Source of the DNA: Amycolatopsis roodepoortensis
Lineage (GTDB): Bacteria; Actinomycetota; Actinomycetes; Mycobacteriales; Pseudonocardiaceae
DNA: 64,000 bases
Reading direction: 5' to 3'
NCBI RefSeq assembly: GCF_014873915.1
Contig: NZ_JADBEJ010000001.1
Location: 868,001 to 932,000 of the forward strand
The notes under the pieces: generated by a model
Databases searched by the model: none
Told to the model about the DNA's origin: nothing
The model's input: only the letters and a program-made list of their open reading frames with translations
Translations under genes and position numbers: made by a program
In this document: positions 1 to 8,904 of the stretch, one piece after another
Layout: the number at the start of each line of letters is the position of its first letter
Position numbering within the stretch: position 1 is the first letter of the stretch

Positions 1-51
1 GCCCAGGTCGCCAGCTCCCGCTGAACTCGCCCTCTTCGGGTCGGCCTCGGC

Positions 52-104
52 GTCGCGAAAGCCACTTTCGAGACATCTGGTGTCCTGAAAGTGGCTTTCG
101 CGAC
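52..104. repeat. Dispersed GCGAAAG-type hairpin
   Basis: GTCGCGAAAGCCACTTTCG is followed after a short loop by its near-perfect inverse. The same motif recurs at 21529-21700, 21769-21841 and 22929-22972, so it is a dispersed palindromic repeat family of this genome rather than part of a gene. Confidence 0.7.
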
Positions 105-112
105 GCACGTAT

Positions 113-142
113 CCCCCGCATTCAGAGGACTAAATGCGGGGG
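113..142. repeat. Inverted repeat CCCCCGCATT/AATGCGGGGG
   Basis: Ten-base arms flank a 10-base loop just beyond the stop codon of the small gene at 154-387, so it may serve as that gene's terminator. Its GCATT/AATGC core recalls the GCATTTAG/CTAAATGC palindrome at 42146. Confidence 0.55.
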
Positions 143-153
143 AGGGAAGAGCG

Positions 154-387
154 TCAGGAGGTGGCGGTCCGGACGGACGGGACCGAGGGCACCCAAATGC
201 GTTCGAGCGCCGCGGCGCGTGCCTTGCGGCGGAGTCCGGCGAAGCTGTGCTTGGCCGGAACGAGGAGCGCGCTCAGCCACGTGCGCCGGTATTCGGCGAG
301 GGCTTCGGCCACGGGACGATGGAGGACACAGTGCACCAGGCCCGGCGTTCCGAGCCGGTGCCTTCCGACGTGCTTACCGTCTGCCAT
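154..387 (-). CDS. Small hypothetical protein (77 aa)
   Basis: I do not recognise this family. The ATG at 387 follows a strong ribosome binding site (GGAGGAAAG), which is the main reason to accept the gene and to reject a longer start at 429. The product is basic, rich in Arg and Ala, and shows no signal peptide or clear membrane segment. It is transcribed away from coaE and a hairpin lies just past its stop codon. No function can be assigned. Confidence 0.5.
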   Translation of the reverse strand: MADGKHVGRHRLGTPGLVHCVLHRPVAEALAEYRRTWLSALLVPAKHSFAGLRRKARAAALERIWVPSVPSVRTATS

Positions 388-571
388 CTTTCCTCCGTGT
401 GGGCTACCTTCGCCGCGCACGGTACGCAATCAAGCCTTCGAAGACCGGTAACCGCCCGGCGTGTCACCCATAAAGGTTGAGTCTCGCGTCACGATGAACT
501 TGCCTTTTGCAGCTGTCTGTGCCGGAAGTGCGCGTCCCGTGACCCTGCGCGGTCGGCCCGGCTCGCGGCAC

Positions 572-577
572 TAGGCT
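572..577 (+). promoter_or_regulatory. Leaderless -10 box of coaE
   Basis: TAGGCT ends 7 nt before the ATG at 585 and no Shine-Dalgarno sequence is present. This is the geometry of leaderless actinobacterial transcripts and supports the chosen start. Confidence 0.5.
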
Positions 578-584
578 GCTCGGC

Positions 585-1769
585 ATGCTGCGTGTGGGCC
601 TGACCGGCGGGATCGGCGCCGGAAAATCGACGGTGGCGAACCGGCTTTCCGAGCACGGCGCCATCCTCATCGACTCCGACAAGATCGCCAGGGAGGTCGT
701 CGAGCCGGGGACACCAGGGCTCGCGGAACTCGTCGAGGCGTTCGGGGAGGACATCCTCGCCGCCGACGGCGCGCTGGACCGGGCGGCGCTCGCCGCCAAG
801 GCGTTCGCCGGCGAAGAGTCCCGCAAGCGGCTGAACTCGATCGTCCATCCGAGGGTCGGCGCCAGGACGGCCGAGCTGATGGCGGCCGCCCCGCCGGACG
901 CGATCATCGTCCACGACATCCCGCTGCTGGTCGAAGGCGGTCTCGCGCCGATGTACCACCTCGTCGTCATGGTCGACGCGCCGGAGGAGGTTCGGGTCCG
1001 CCGCCTGGTCGAGGCGCGGGGGATGGCCGAGGACGACGCGCGCGCCAGGATCAAGGCACAGGCCACGACCGATCAGCGCCGGGCGGTGGCCGACGTCTGG
1101 TTCGACAACAGCGGGGCGCCCGACATCGTGCTCGCCGAGGTCGACGCGCTGTGGGCGGACAGGCTGACCCCGTTCGAGGCGAACGTGCGGCTCCGCAAGC
1201 CGCGCGCGCCGATGTCGCCGAAGATCGCGCCGTACGACGAGACCTGGCCCGTGCAGGCCGAGCGGGCGCTCGCCCGCATTCGCGTGGTGGTGGGTGACGC
1301 CGCCGTGCGGGTCGATCACATCGGTTCGACGTCCGTGCCTGGCCTGCCGGCCAAGGACATCCTCGACCTCCAGCTGACCGTGTCCACTTTGGACAAGGCC
1401 GACGAGCTGGCCGACGCCCTCTCCGACGCGGGGTTCCCGCGGGCGGAGGGGGAGTGGTACGACGACGCGCACGGTGAGGAGGGCACCTGGCCCAAGCGGT
1501 TCCACTTCGGCGGCGACCCCCGCCGTCCGGTCAACCTGCACGTCCGCTCCCAGGAGACGCCGGCCTGGCGGCTCGCGCTGCTGTTCCCGGAATGGCTGCG
1601 GCGGAACCCGGACGAGCGCGACGCCTACGCGGCGGTCAAGAACGCCATGGCCGCGAAGCACGCCGGCGATGGAACGGTCGAGCAGTACACCGACGAAAAA
1701 CAGATCTGGGTCGACGCGGCTTTCACCCGTGCCGACGCGTGGGCGGACTCGACCGGCTGGACCCCGTAG
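585..1769 (+). CDS. coaE: Dephospho-CoA kinase fused to a GrpB (UPF0157) domain
   Basis: The product (394 aa) phosphorylates the ribose 3-hydroxyl of dephospho-CoA, the last step of CoA synthesis, in the cytoplasm. The P-loop GGIGAGKS lies at about residues 8-15 and the CoaE domain fills the first ~195 residues. The remainder is a GrpB nucleotidyltransferase-like domain (SPKIAPYDETWPVQAERALA near its start). The same two-domain form is known in mycobacteria, where GrpB is thought to help folding or regulation. uvrB lies about 7 kb downstream with a DUF402 gene between, an arrangement I recall as conserved in actinobacteria. The ATG at 585 has a leaderless -10 box rather than a Shine-Dalgarno site. 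Confidence 0.95.
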   Translation: MLRVGLTGGIGAGKSTVANRLSEHGAILIDSDKIAREVVEPGTPGLAELVEAFGEDILAADGALDRAALAAKAFAGEESRKRLNSIVHPRVGARTAELMAAAPPDAIIVHDIPLLVEGGLAPMYHLVVMVDAPEEVRVRRLVEARGMAEDDARARIKAQATTDQRRAVADVWFDNSGAPDIVLAEVDALWADRLTPFEANVRLRKPRAPMSPKIAPYDETWPVQAERALARIRVVVGDAAVRVDHIGSTSVPGLPAKDILDLQLTVSTLDKADELADALSDAGFPRAEGEWYDDAHGEEGTWPKRFHFGGDPRRPVNLHVRSQETPAWRLALLFPEWLRRNPDERDAYAAVKNAMAAKHAGDGTVEQYTDEKQIWVDAAFTRADAWADSTGWTP

Positions 1770-1772
1770 GCC

Positions 1773-2399
1773 TCAGCCGCCGAGCAGTCCCCGCGCGAAG
1801 GCGGTCGCGACGGCGGCCGCGCGATCCTTCACCCCGAGCTTGGCGTACGCGTGCACGAGGTGCGTCTTCACCGTGGCCTCGCTGATGAACAGCAGCTTCG
1901 CGGCCTCCTTGTTGGTCGACCCGCGCGAGATCAGGGTGAGGACTTCGAGCTCCCGCTTGCTCAATGGCTCCGGCGTGGGTGCGCGCATCCTGCCGAGGAT
2001 CAGGTCGGCGACGGCGGGGGAGAGCACCGCCTCGCCGCGCGCCGTCGCCCGGACCGCGCGGAAGAGCTCCTCGCGCGGAGCGTCCTTGAGCAGATAGCCG
2101 GTCGCGCCCGCTTCGATCGCCGGGATGACGTCGGTGTCGGTGTCGTAGGTCGTCAGCACGAGGATCCGCGCGGGATTGCCGAGCTTCGCCAGCGTCGCGA
2201 TCGCGGCGACCCCGCCGGAACCCGGCATCCGCAGATCCATCAGCACGACGTCCGGGCGGAGTTTCTCCGTCAGCGCGACGGCCTCGTCACCGGACGACGC
2301 CTCTCCGAGCACCTCGAATCCTTGATCCGCGGTGAAGATGCCGCGCAACCCGTCACGGACGATGGGATGGTCGTCGGCGATCAGCAGCGTGATCGTCAT
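1773..2399 (-). CDS. NarL/LuxR-family response regulator
   Basis: This 208-aa protein has an N-terminal receiver domain with the acidic pair DD at residues 9-10, the phosphoacceptor Asp55 in VVLMDLRMPG and the conserved Lys in YLLKD. A C-terminal LuxR helix-turn-helix follows (LSKRELEVLTLISRG...ATVKTHL). It should bind DNA when phosphorylated. Its start overlaps the stop of the upstream kinase gene as ATGA, which points to translational coupling and makes that kinase its partner. The end lies 3 bp from the convergent coaE stop. Confidence 0.93.
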   Translation of the reverse strand: MTITLLIADDHPIVRDGLRGIFTADQGFEVLGEASSGDEAVALTEKLRPDVVLMDLRMPGSGGVAAIATLAKLGNPARILVLTTYDTDTDVIPAIEAGATGYLLKDAPREELFRAVRATARGEAVLSPAVADLILGRMRAPTPEPLSKRELEVLTLISRGSTNKEAAKLLFISEATVKTHLVHAYAKLGVKDRAAAVATAFARGLLGG

Positions 2400-3655
2400 A
2401 CCCTGGCCTCCAGCGCGATCGCGGGCAGATCGGCCGACACGGCCGTCCCGGCGCCCGGCTCGGATTCGACGTGCAGTGTCCCCGCCAGCCTGGCGACGCG
2501 GGCCCGCATCCCGGGAATGCCGAAACCACCTTCGCCCGCCGTATCCGGTTCGAAGCCCTTCCCGTCGTCCCGGACGTCGACGGTCACCTGATCGCCCATG
2601 TAGGACAACGTGAGCCCCACGATCGTGGCGGCGGCGTGCTTCTCGACGTTGGCCAGCGCCTCCTGCGTGATCCGCAGCAGTGTCGCCTCGATCTCGGGAT
2701 GCAGCGCCCGCGTGGTCCCGGTGGTGGTGAACCGGACCTCGACACCGGTCCGGCCGCTCCATCGCCGGGAGACCTCGCCGAGCGCGTCCGGCAGGGTCGC
2801 GGCGGCCAGTGGCTGCGGGCCGAGCGCCCGCACCGAACGCCGGGCGGCGGTCAGGTTCTCCCGCGCCAGGGCCATCGCGGACCCGACGTGCCGCTGCCAT
2901 TCCGCGGCATCGCCCTTCGCCTCGGCGGCCGCCTCCAGCTGGGTGATGATCCCGGTGAAGCCCTGGGCGAGCGTGTCGTGGATTTCCTGGCTCAACCGCT
3001 GACGCTCGTCGAGGACGCCGGTTTCGTGCGCCTGGCTCAGCAGTTGCCGTTGCAGCACCGCGTTCTCTTCCTGGGCGGCGGCTAGTTCGTCCAGCACGCG
3101 CTTGCGCTCCGCGTGCTGCCGCGCCATCGCGGTCGAGACGAGCCCGCCTCCGCCGACGGCGGCCGTCTGCACCAGCGTGACCACGATCCACAGCGCGGGC
3201 TGATCGGCGAACGCCCGCAGCGGGCCGCCGTTGGGGATCGTGTTGATCAGCGCGGAGACCACGAAGATCCCGGCCAGCGCGAGCGGGGCGGGCCGCAGGC
3301 GCATCGCGTCGAAGAACCCGGTGATCATGAAGATGAGGAAGATCGTGTCGTGCGCTTCGAGCACGGCGGCGATCGTGACCAGTCCGGCGAAGGACACGGC
3401 GACCACGGCCGGATGATCTTCCCAGCGTTTCGGTATCAGCGTGGAACCGAGCAGGAGCCAACCTGCCGCGATCCCGGCCAGCCCCAGGGTGGGCAGCGGG
3501 TCGTGGCCGGAGAGCACGAGACTGAGCACCGTGCTGAGCGCCAGCAGCGCGTACGGCAGATACCTTTCGATCCGGCCGCCCCACGGGCGCCACAGTGACC
3601 CGCCGTCGTCAGCAGACGGCCACAGCGAGTCCTGCCACCGGATCCAGCTGGTCAT
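2396..3655 (-). CDS. NarL-type sensor histidine kinase
   Basis: The product is 419 aa. About five hydrophobic membrane segments fill residues 30-175, followed by a coiled-coil linker (RKRVLDELAAAQEENAVL). A HisKA_3 dimerisation domain has the phosphoacceptor His226 in LSQEIHDTLAQG, and a HATPase domain carries DDGKGF and GIPGMRARV. There is no large extracytoplasmic domain, so the signal is probably sensed in or at the membrane. The gene overlaps its neighbours by ATGA on both sides and sits between a glycosyltransferase gene and its cognate regulator, suggesting that it responds to envelope state; that last point is inference. Confidence 0.92.
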   Translation of the reverse strand: MTSWIRWQDSLWPSADDGGSLWRPWGGRIERYLPYALLALSTVLSLVLSGHDPLPTLGLAGIAAGWLLLGSTLIPKRWEDHPAVVAVSFAGLVTIAAVLEAHDTIFLIFMITGFFDAMRLRPAPLALAGIFVVSALINTIPNGGPLRAFADQPALWIVVTLVQTAAVGGGGLVSTAMARQHAERKRVLDELAAAQEENAVLQRQLLSQAHETGVLDERQRLSQEIHDTLAQGFTGIITQLEAAAEAKGDAAEWQRHVGSAMALARENLTAARRSVRALGPQPLAAATLPDALGEVSRRWSGRTGVEVRFTTTGTTRALHPEIEATLLRITQEALANVEKHAAATIVGLTLSYMGDQVTVDVRDDGKGFEPDTAGEGGFGIPGMRARVARLAGTLHVESEPGAGTAVSADLPAIALEARV

Positions 3656-5172
3656 ACCCGGAATTCTCGCAGGCCCGGCCACGCCGTGGCCCAGGTTTCG
3701 GTATGGCCGGTGACCAGCCAGATCGGCATTCCCCGGCTCACGTTGCGGACGCCGGCGGCGTTGTCCACGCGGGAGACGATCCGGGCGTCGGTGAACGAAC
3801 GGAGCAGGCGCGCCGGATCCGGCCCGACGAACAGGACACTGTCCGCGGTCTCGGGCGGATGCCCGAAGTACCAGAAGCCCCGGCTGGGGCTGTACACGGC
3901 GGGGAGCCCGTAGTCGGCGCCGTACCGGTCCAGCGCTCCGGCCTGCCAGTACCCGGCCGTGACGAGCGTGGTGCGCGCCCGCTGCTCCGGCGGGAGGCGG
4001 TGATAGGCGTCCGCGACGGAACGCGCGAGGTCGGGCCAGCCGATCTCCTCCAGCGCGTACGCCGGGCGCGGGACGTCCCGGCCTTCCGCAAGCCAGGCGG
4101 ACGGCCACACCGGAAGCGCGTACGGGAGCGTGTACAGCGCGGAAAGCAGGAACACCGGCCAGGTGGGGATCCACCGGAACCAGCGGGATGGCCTCAACTG
4201 TCCGAAGTGGACGGCGGCGCCCGCCCACAGGACACCGAACATGCCCGCCGCGTAGTAGTACCGGCCGTTCGACAGGATGAACAGCGCGATCACCCCGACC
4301 GCGGTCCAGCCGAGGAACCGGTACTCGCGCAGCCTGGCCGAGAACAGCAGGACCCAGAGTCCATAAAGGACACCGACGACGCCGATGCCGAGCCCGGCGC
4401 CGGTCAGCAGGGCGGGCAGGAACCCGGCGCGGCCGCTCCAGCCGCCGGTGGTCTCGTGCGCGATGACGTCGCCCATCTCCAGTTGCGGCCAGCCGTTCGC
4501 GGCCTGCCACCAGAGCGTCGGCACCATCGAGAGGGCGGCGATCCCGGCGCCGAGCCAGAGTTTGGGCCTGCGCAAGAGATCCCGGGGCCCGAAGACCAGG
4601 ATCGCGACCCCGGCGGCGATCCAGAACGTCGCGATCAGGAGCTTGACGTTCAGCGCGACGGCGGTCGCCACGCCCAGCCACAGCAGCAGGTTGTCGTCGC
4701 GGGTCCGCATCCACCGCACGAGCAGCCACGCCATGAGCGTCCACAGCGCCGGGTCGATCGTCGAGGTGGCCAGGTAGTGCCCGCTGCCGAGGAACTGCCC
4801 GCAGATCGCGTACGCCGCGGCGGCGCGGGTCTGCGCCCGGCGGTCCCCGCCCATCTCGTAGGCGACGAGCCCGGTGAACACCACACCGGCGGCCGTCGCG
4901 AGGACGGCGGGCAGGCGGAAGACGAAGACGTTTCCCGGCGCGAGCGTGTCCATGGCCAGCGCCAGTGCCGGGAGCACCGGCGGCTGGTCGGCGTACCCCC
5001 AGGCCAGCCGCTTGCCCGCGGAGAGGAAGTACAGTTCGTCGCCGAAGTAGCCGTACCGCCACGCCGTCGCCATCAGGACCGCCGCGGCCGCGGCGGCGAG
5101 GAGCCCCACCGGGAGCCGGGCGAACGCCGCACTGGACACGGTCGGTGTTTCGGCCGCGGGGGCGGCTTCCAT
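3652..5172 (-). CDS. GT-C fold (ArnT/PMT-like) membrane glycosyltransferase
   Basis: The 506-aa protein is polytopic, with roughly ten hydrophobic segments. The first extracytoplasmic loop begins RYGYFGDELYFLSAGKRLAWGY; the Asp-Glu pair here is where ArnT/PMT-type enzymes carry their catalytic acidic residues. Such enzymes move a sugar from a polyprenyl-phosphate carrier to an acceptor outside the membrane. The start at 5172 was chosen because GAGGA precedes it; an in-frame start at 5292 would overlap the upstream gene. It is a close paralogue of that upstream gene and overlaps the downstream kinase by ATGA. Donor and acceptor are unknown. Confidence 0.85.
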   Translation of the reverse strand: MEAAPAAETPTVSSAAFARLPVGLLAAAAAAVLMATAWRYGYFGDELYFLSAGKRLAWGYADQPPVLPALALAMDTLAPGNVFVFRLPAVLATAAGVVFTGLVAYEMGGDRRAQTRAAAAYAICGQFLGSGHYLATSTIDPALWTLMAWLLVRWMRTRDDNLLLWLGVATAVALNVKLLIATFWIAAGVAILVFGPRDLLRRPKLWLGAGIAALSMVPTLWWQAANGWPQLEMGDVIAHETTGGWSGRAGFLPALLTGAGLGIGVVGVLYGLWVLLFSARLREYRFLGWTAVGVIALFILSNGRYYYAAGMFGVLWAGAAVHFGQLRPSRWFRWIPTWPVFLLSALYTLPYALPVWPSAWLAEGRDVPRPAYALEEIGWPDLARSVADAYHRLPPEQRARTTLVTAGYWQAGALDRYGADYGLPAVYSPSRGFWYFGHPPETADSVLFVGPDPARLLRSFTDARIVSRVDNAAGVRNVSRGMPIWLVTGHTETWATAWPGLREFRV

Positions 5173-5261
5173 CCATTCCTCGCAGATCCCTCGGGTGCCG
5201 GTCCTCTCGCACCTTACGTGCCACCGGCGTGGCTCGTCGGGCGTGAGAGGACCGGTGAGGC

Positions 5262-6794
5262 TCAGAAGCCCCAGTCCGTGAGTTTCGGCCACACCGTGTC
5301 CCAGCTCCCGTTCCGGCCGGTGGCCAGCCAGATCTTCATGCCCTGACTCACGTTCTGGATCCCGGCGCGGTTGTCGAGGGCGCCGACCTCACGCACCTGC
5401 GTGAAGTACGGCACAAGCCCCGAAGGATCGTTCCCGACGAACAGGATGTCCCGTGCCGATTCCGGCGGCCTCGGCAGCGTCACGTAGCCGCGGTTGGGGC
5501 TCGACGGCGACGGGAGCCCGAGCTCCGGTCCATAGTGGTCGATGGCACTCGCCTGCCAGTACTTCGCCGCGATGATGCCCGTACGGGCTGGATCGGGAAC
5601 CGCCCGGTACGCCTGTGCCACCGACTCCGTGATCTCCCGCCAGCCGATCTCTTCGGTCGCGAAGATCGGCCGAACCCACAGCGGAGCGCTCGCCAGCTGC
5701 GCACGCGGGAGGATCGGAAGTGCCTGCGGGATCGCGATCACCGCGGCCAGGAGGAACACCGGCCAGGTGGCGATCCAGCGCCAGTACTTCGACGCCTGGC
5801 CCGCCTCGATCTCCACCGCCGCCGCGGCGAACAGCGGGGCGAACATCCCGGCCGCGTAGTAGTAGCGCCCGTTCGCCAGCAGGAACAGGGCGAGGACGCC
5901 GAGCGCGGTCCAGCCGAGGAACCGGTACGGCCGCAGGCGTTCGGATCGCAGCAGGCGCCACAGTCCATAGCAGACCAGGATCGCGCCCACCGGTACTCCG
6001 GCGCTCAGCACCAGCGTCGGGACGAAGGTGACCCGTCCGCCCCAGCCCGCCGAGACCTCCTGGGAGATCGCGGCGCCCATGGTCAGTTGCGGCCAGCCGT
6101 TCGCCGCCTGCCAGACGAGGGTGGGCGCGATCATCGCGACGGCGATCAGCGCGCCGAGCCACAGCGCCGGGCGGCGGATGAGGTCACGGGGCCCGAACGC
6201 CAGCGCCGCGGCCAGCACGACGACCCAGAAGCCCCCGACGAGGAACTTCGTGTTCAGGGCGAAGCCGGTCACCACGCCGGCCCAGACCAGGAGCTTGTCC
6301 GCACGGGTCCGGACCCAGCGGACGAGCAGCCAGATCAGCAGCGCCCACAGGAACGGGTCGATCGTGCTGGTCGCCAGATAGTGCCCGCCGCCGAGCATCT
6401 GGATGGACACCGCGAACGTCGCCGCCGCGATCGTCTGCGCTCTGCGGCCGCCGCCCAGTTCCCTGGCGATGAGCGCCGTCAGCACGACGCCCGCCACCAT
6501 CGCGAGCATCGCCGGGATCCGCAGGACGAACGGTGAATCCGCGCCGAACCCGTCCATCAGGCGGGCGAGCAACGGCAGCAACGGCGGCTGGTCGGCATAC
6601 CCCCAGTCCAGATGCCGTCCGGCCGCCAGGAAGTACAACTCGTCACCGAAGTAGCCGTAGCGATCGGCCGTCGCCGCGAGGACCGCCGCCATCGCCCCGG
6701 CGATCACCAGCACCGGTGTCCTGGCGAACGACGCGACCTCCCCGCGTTCTCGTCCATCGGACCGTTCCCGCAGTCCCTCGGCCTCCATGACCAC
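5262..6794 (-). CDS. GT-C fold (ArnT/PMT-like) membrane glycosyltransferase, paralogue
   Basis: This 510-aa polytopic protein resembles the product of 3652-5172 along its length, sharing RYGYFGDELYFLAAGRHLDW, the segment GHYLATSTIDP and the motif NGRYYYAAGMF. The pair therefore looks like an old tandem duplication. It should act at the outer face of the membrane with a lipid-linked sugar donor. Translation may start at GTG 6794 or ATG 6788; a GAGAGGGGG stretch lies upstream of both. It is probably the first gene of the four-gene glycosyltransferase and two-component operon, and an inverted repeat lies just upstream. Confidence 0.85.
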   Translation of the reverse strand: MVMEAEGLRERSDGRERGEVASFARTPVLVIAGAMAAVLAATADRYGYFGDELYFLAAGRHLDWGYADQPPLLPLLARLMDGFGADSPFVLRIPAMLAMVAGVVLTALIARELGGGRRAQTIAAATFAVSIQMLGGGHYLATSTIDPFLWALLIWLLVRWVRTRADKLLVWAGVVTGFALNTKFLVGGFWVVVLAAALAFGPRDLIRRPALWLGALIAVAMIAPTLVWQAANGWPQLTMGAAISQEVSAGWGGRVTFVPTLVLSAGVPVGAILVCYGLWRLLRSERLRPYRFLGWTALGVLALFLLANGRYYYAAGMFAPLFAAAAVEIEAGQASKYWRWIATWPVFLLAAVIAIPQALPILPRAQLASAPLWVRPIFATEEIGWREITESVAQAYRAVPDPARTGIIAAKYWQASAIDHYGPELGLPSPSSPNRGYVTLPRPPESARDILFVGNDPSGLVPYFTQVREVGALDNRAGIQNVSQGMKIWLATGRNGSWDTVWPKLTDWGF

Positions 6795-6807
6795 GGGTAT
6801 CCGCCCC

Positions 6808-6837
6808 CTCTCGATCGGTTACGCCCTTGATCGAGAG
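6808..6837. promoter_or_regulatory. Inverted repeat upstream of the glycosyltransferase operon
   Basis: Perfect 9-bp arms CTCTCGATC and GATCGAGAG flank a 12-bp spacer, 14 bp before the first start codon of the operon. An operator is one reading; the hairpin could also act in the leader RNA. The binding protein is unknown. Confidence 0.35.
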
Positions 6838-6882
6838 TCCCGCGGCGCCGCCCTTCCGGGGATCCATCGGCCGGTCAGGATC

Positions 6883-6903
6883 GGCTCATCCAAGGGATGA
6901 GCC
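6883..6903 (-). terminator. Hairpin after the DUF402 gene
   Basis: GGCTCATCC-AAG-GGATGAGCC is a perfect 9-bp stem 30 bp past the stop codon of the gene at 6933-7448. It lacks a clear U-tract, as is common in actinobacteria. Confidence 0.6.
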
Positions 6904-6932
6904 AGGATCAACCGATCGATGGATGCGGGGGA

Positions 6933-7448
6933 TCAGTGCCGTCGCCAGCCGAGCGTGATGTCCTTTGTGGACAGCCAGCCGCGCAGGTCGTGGCCGTGCG
7001 TCGCCAGCCCGTCGACGGTCGTGTGGCTGATGCCGAGCGCGCGTTCGCCGTCGGCGGGGGAGAGCAGCCCGGCGGTGACCGCGGCGAGGAGTTCGTCGGC
7101 GTCGATCACCTGTACGGATTTCTTGTCCCGCAGGACGAGGTCGAGATAGAGGTCGGTGGCCACCCAGACACCGTCCTCGCGGCGGATGTCGACGACGTCG
7201 AGGTAGAAGTCCTGATCGCGTTCGTGGCCTGGCGTGAACCAGAAATCGGTGATCCGCAGGCCGAGATCCGGCAGCAACCAGGATTCGATGTAGTGGAACT
7301 GCGCCCGCCCCGGGGTCGGCCGCGCCATGTAGAGGCCGAAAGGCTCCTCGCGGTATTCCTCGACGTCCCTCACGATGCCCTTGGGGTCCGTGTTGGTCTT
7401 CGCGGCAGGGTCGAAGTACTCGACCTTGGGCGGATGCAGCGCGGTCAT
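6933..7448 (-). CDS. DUF402 domain protein
   Basis: The product (171 aa) carries the DUF402 fold seen in FomD-like proteins and in the Staphylococcus Ntdp phosphatase, with acidic residues in the pattern DFYLDVVDI...DLYLDLVLRD that bind metal in the family. Some relatives are nucleoside di- or triphosphatases, but activity here is unproven. The ATG at 7448 is preferred because the upstream in-frame sequence is Pro/Gly-rich and poorly coding. The gene lies between coaE and uvrB, as I recall for its mycobacterial counterpart. Confidence 0.75.
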   Translation of the reverse strand: MTALHPPKVEYFDPAAKTNTDPKGIVRDVEEYREEPFGLYMARPTPGRAQFHYIESWLLPDLGLRITDFWFTPGHERDQDFYLDVVDIRREDGVWVATDLYLDLVLRDKKSVQVIDADELLAAVTAGLLSPADGERALGISHTTVDGLATHGHDLRGWLSTKDITLGWRRH

Positions 7449-7590
7449 CCGCCCATCTTGGAAGGCGGCGCCGCCCGCGACCACCGCCCAACCGGGTGGA
7501 CGATCACGGTTTGCCGGTTCCGGGGGAGTAGCGCCGCCCGGCCGGATAAGGTGCGCTGGTTCCGCCAGAGGGGTGAGTGGGAGTCGACGC

Positions 7591-8853
7591 ATGTTCGGGA
7601 TCATCAGGCCGTGCCGCCACCGGCTTTCCGCGGGTCTGCACGCGGACTGGCTCGCCCATCTCTGCGGACTTTGCCTGGCATTGCGGGACGAACACGGACA
7701 TCTCGCCCGAATGGTGACGAACTATGACGGACTAATCATCTCGGCGCTCGTCGAAGCCCAGTCGCCGCGCGCGGAAGGCCGCCGTGACGCGGGCCCTTGC
7801 CCGCTTCGGGCGATGAAGGGGACGTCGGTCGCGAAGGGCGGCGGTGCCCAGCTCGCGGCGGCGGTCTCCCTCGTGCTGGCGTCGGCCAAGATCAGTGACC
7901 ACGTCGAGGACCGCGACGGCGCCTTCGCGCGGCGTTCCGTCGCGCTGGCCGCCAGGCGGGTCGCGACGCGCTGGGCGGACCAGGGAAGTGCCACGGGAAT
8001 CCGGGTCGGCTTCGACACGGCCGTCCTGACCGAGGCGGTCGACCGGCAGGCCGAGATCGAAACCGCCGTCCGCCTCGGGGATTCGGCCGTCCTCGCCACC
8101 GAACCCGCCGAACTGGCGACGGCGGCCGCGTTCGCGCACACCGCCGTACTGGCGGGCCGCCCGGAGAACGCGGCGCCGCTGGCCGAGGCCGGACGCCTGT
8201 TCGGCCGGGCCGCGCATCTGCTCGACGCCGTCGAGGACCTCGCGGAGGACGAGGCCGCCGGCGCGTGGAACCCGCTGACGGCCACCGGGACCGGGCTCGC
8301 CGAGGCCCGGCGGTTGTGCGACGACGCCGTGCTCGGTGTCGAACTCGCCCTGCGCGAGGTGAAGTTCGATCAGCCCAAGCTGGTGCACGTGCTGCTGGTC
8401 CACGAACTGCGGCAGGCGGTGCGGCGCGCCTTCGGGCATGGCCACGGCCCGCAGCAGCCGCCGCCGGGCTGGATCGGGCCCGGGCCTCAGCCGCAACAGC
8501 ATCCCCACCAGCCTCACCCGCCCCACCAGTACCCGCAGGGCGGCTATCAGCCTCCGCCTCCGCCGGCGGGCGCTCCCGGTGGCGGAGGGCCGCCGCAGAA
8601 GCCGCCGAAGAAGAGGGGCAAGCACAGCGGCGGCGCACCGATCGACGGCCAGGGCGGCGGCTGCTGGGTCCCGAAGTTCCGGGTCCCGCCGAAACCGAGG
8701 AACTTCTTCTTCGGCTGCGCCGTGGCGACCTACATGTGCTGTTCGTGCCAGTTCTGCTGCCGCGATCCCTTCCCCGGCCCGTGGAGCGGCCAACCCAACG
8801 GCAGCTGTGACTGCGACTGTGACTGCTGTTCCTGCTGTGACTGTTCCTGCTGA
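7591..8853 (+). CDS. DUF5685 family protein with cysteine-rich tail
   Basis: This 420-aa protein begins MFGIIRPCRHRL, typical of the actinobacterial DUF5685 family. An Ala-rich helical body of about 275 residues holds CGLCLALRDEHG and conserved His and Asp residues that could bind metal. A Pro/Gly/Gln-rich linker follows (about residues 285-355), and the last ~50 residues are packed with Cys, ending SCDCDCDCCSCCDCSC, like a metallothionein. The start follows a GGGAG site. Function is unknown; metal binding by the tail is an inference from composition. Confidence 0.8.
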   Translation: MFGIIRPCRHRLSAGLHADWLAHLCGLCLALRDEHGHLARMVTNYDGLIISALVEAQSPRAEGRRDAGPCPLRAMKGTSVAKGGGAQLAAAVSLVLASAKISDHVEDRDGAFARRSVALAARRVATRWADQGSATGIRVGFDTAVLTEAVDRQAEIETAVRLGDSAVLATEPAELATAAAFAHTAVLAGRPENAAPLAEAGRLFGRAAHLLDAVEDLAEDEAAGAWNPLTATGTGLAEARRLCDDAVLGVELALREVKFDQPKLVHVLLVHELRQAVRRAFGHGHGPQQPPPGWIGPGPQPQQHPHQPHPPHQYPQGGYQPPPPPAGAPGGGGPPQKPPKKRGKHSGGAPIDGQGGGCWVPKFRVPPKPRNFFFGCAVATYMCCSCQFCCRDPFPGPWSGQPNGSCDCDCDCCSCCDCSC

Positions 8854-8891
8854 TCCGACCAGGCGAAACGGAAACTGTCGGACCCAGCGCC

Positions 8892-8897
8892 TACTCT
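8892..8897 (+). promoter_or_regulatory. Leaderless -10 box of uvrB
   Basis: TACTCT ends 7 nt before the GTG at 8905 with no Shine-Dalgarno sequence between, which supports GTG 8905 as both transcription and translation start. Confidence 0.5.
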
Positions 8898-8904
8898 GGT
8901 TCTC

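Noticed and set aside
3595..5346. Long plus-strand frame (583 codons) opposite the glycosyltransferase and kinase genes
   Set aside because: It is the antisense of well-supported genes, has charged low-complexity composition and no ribosome binding site.
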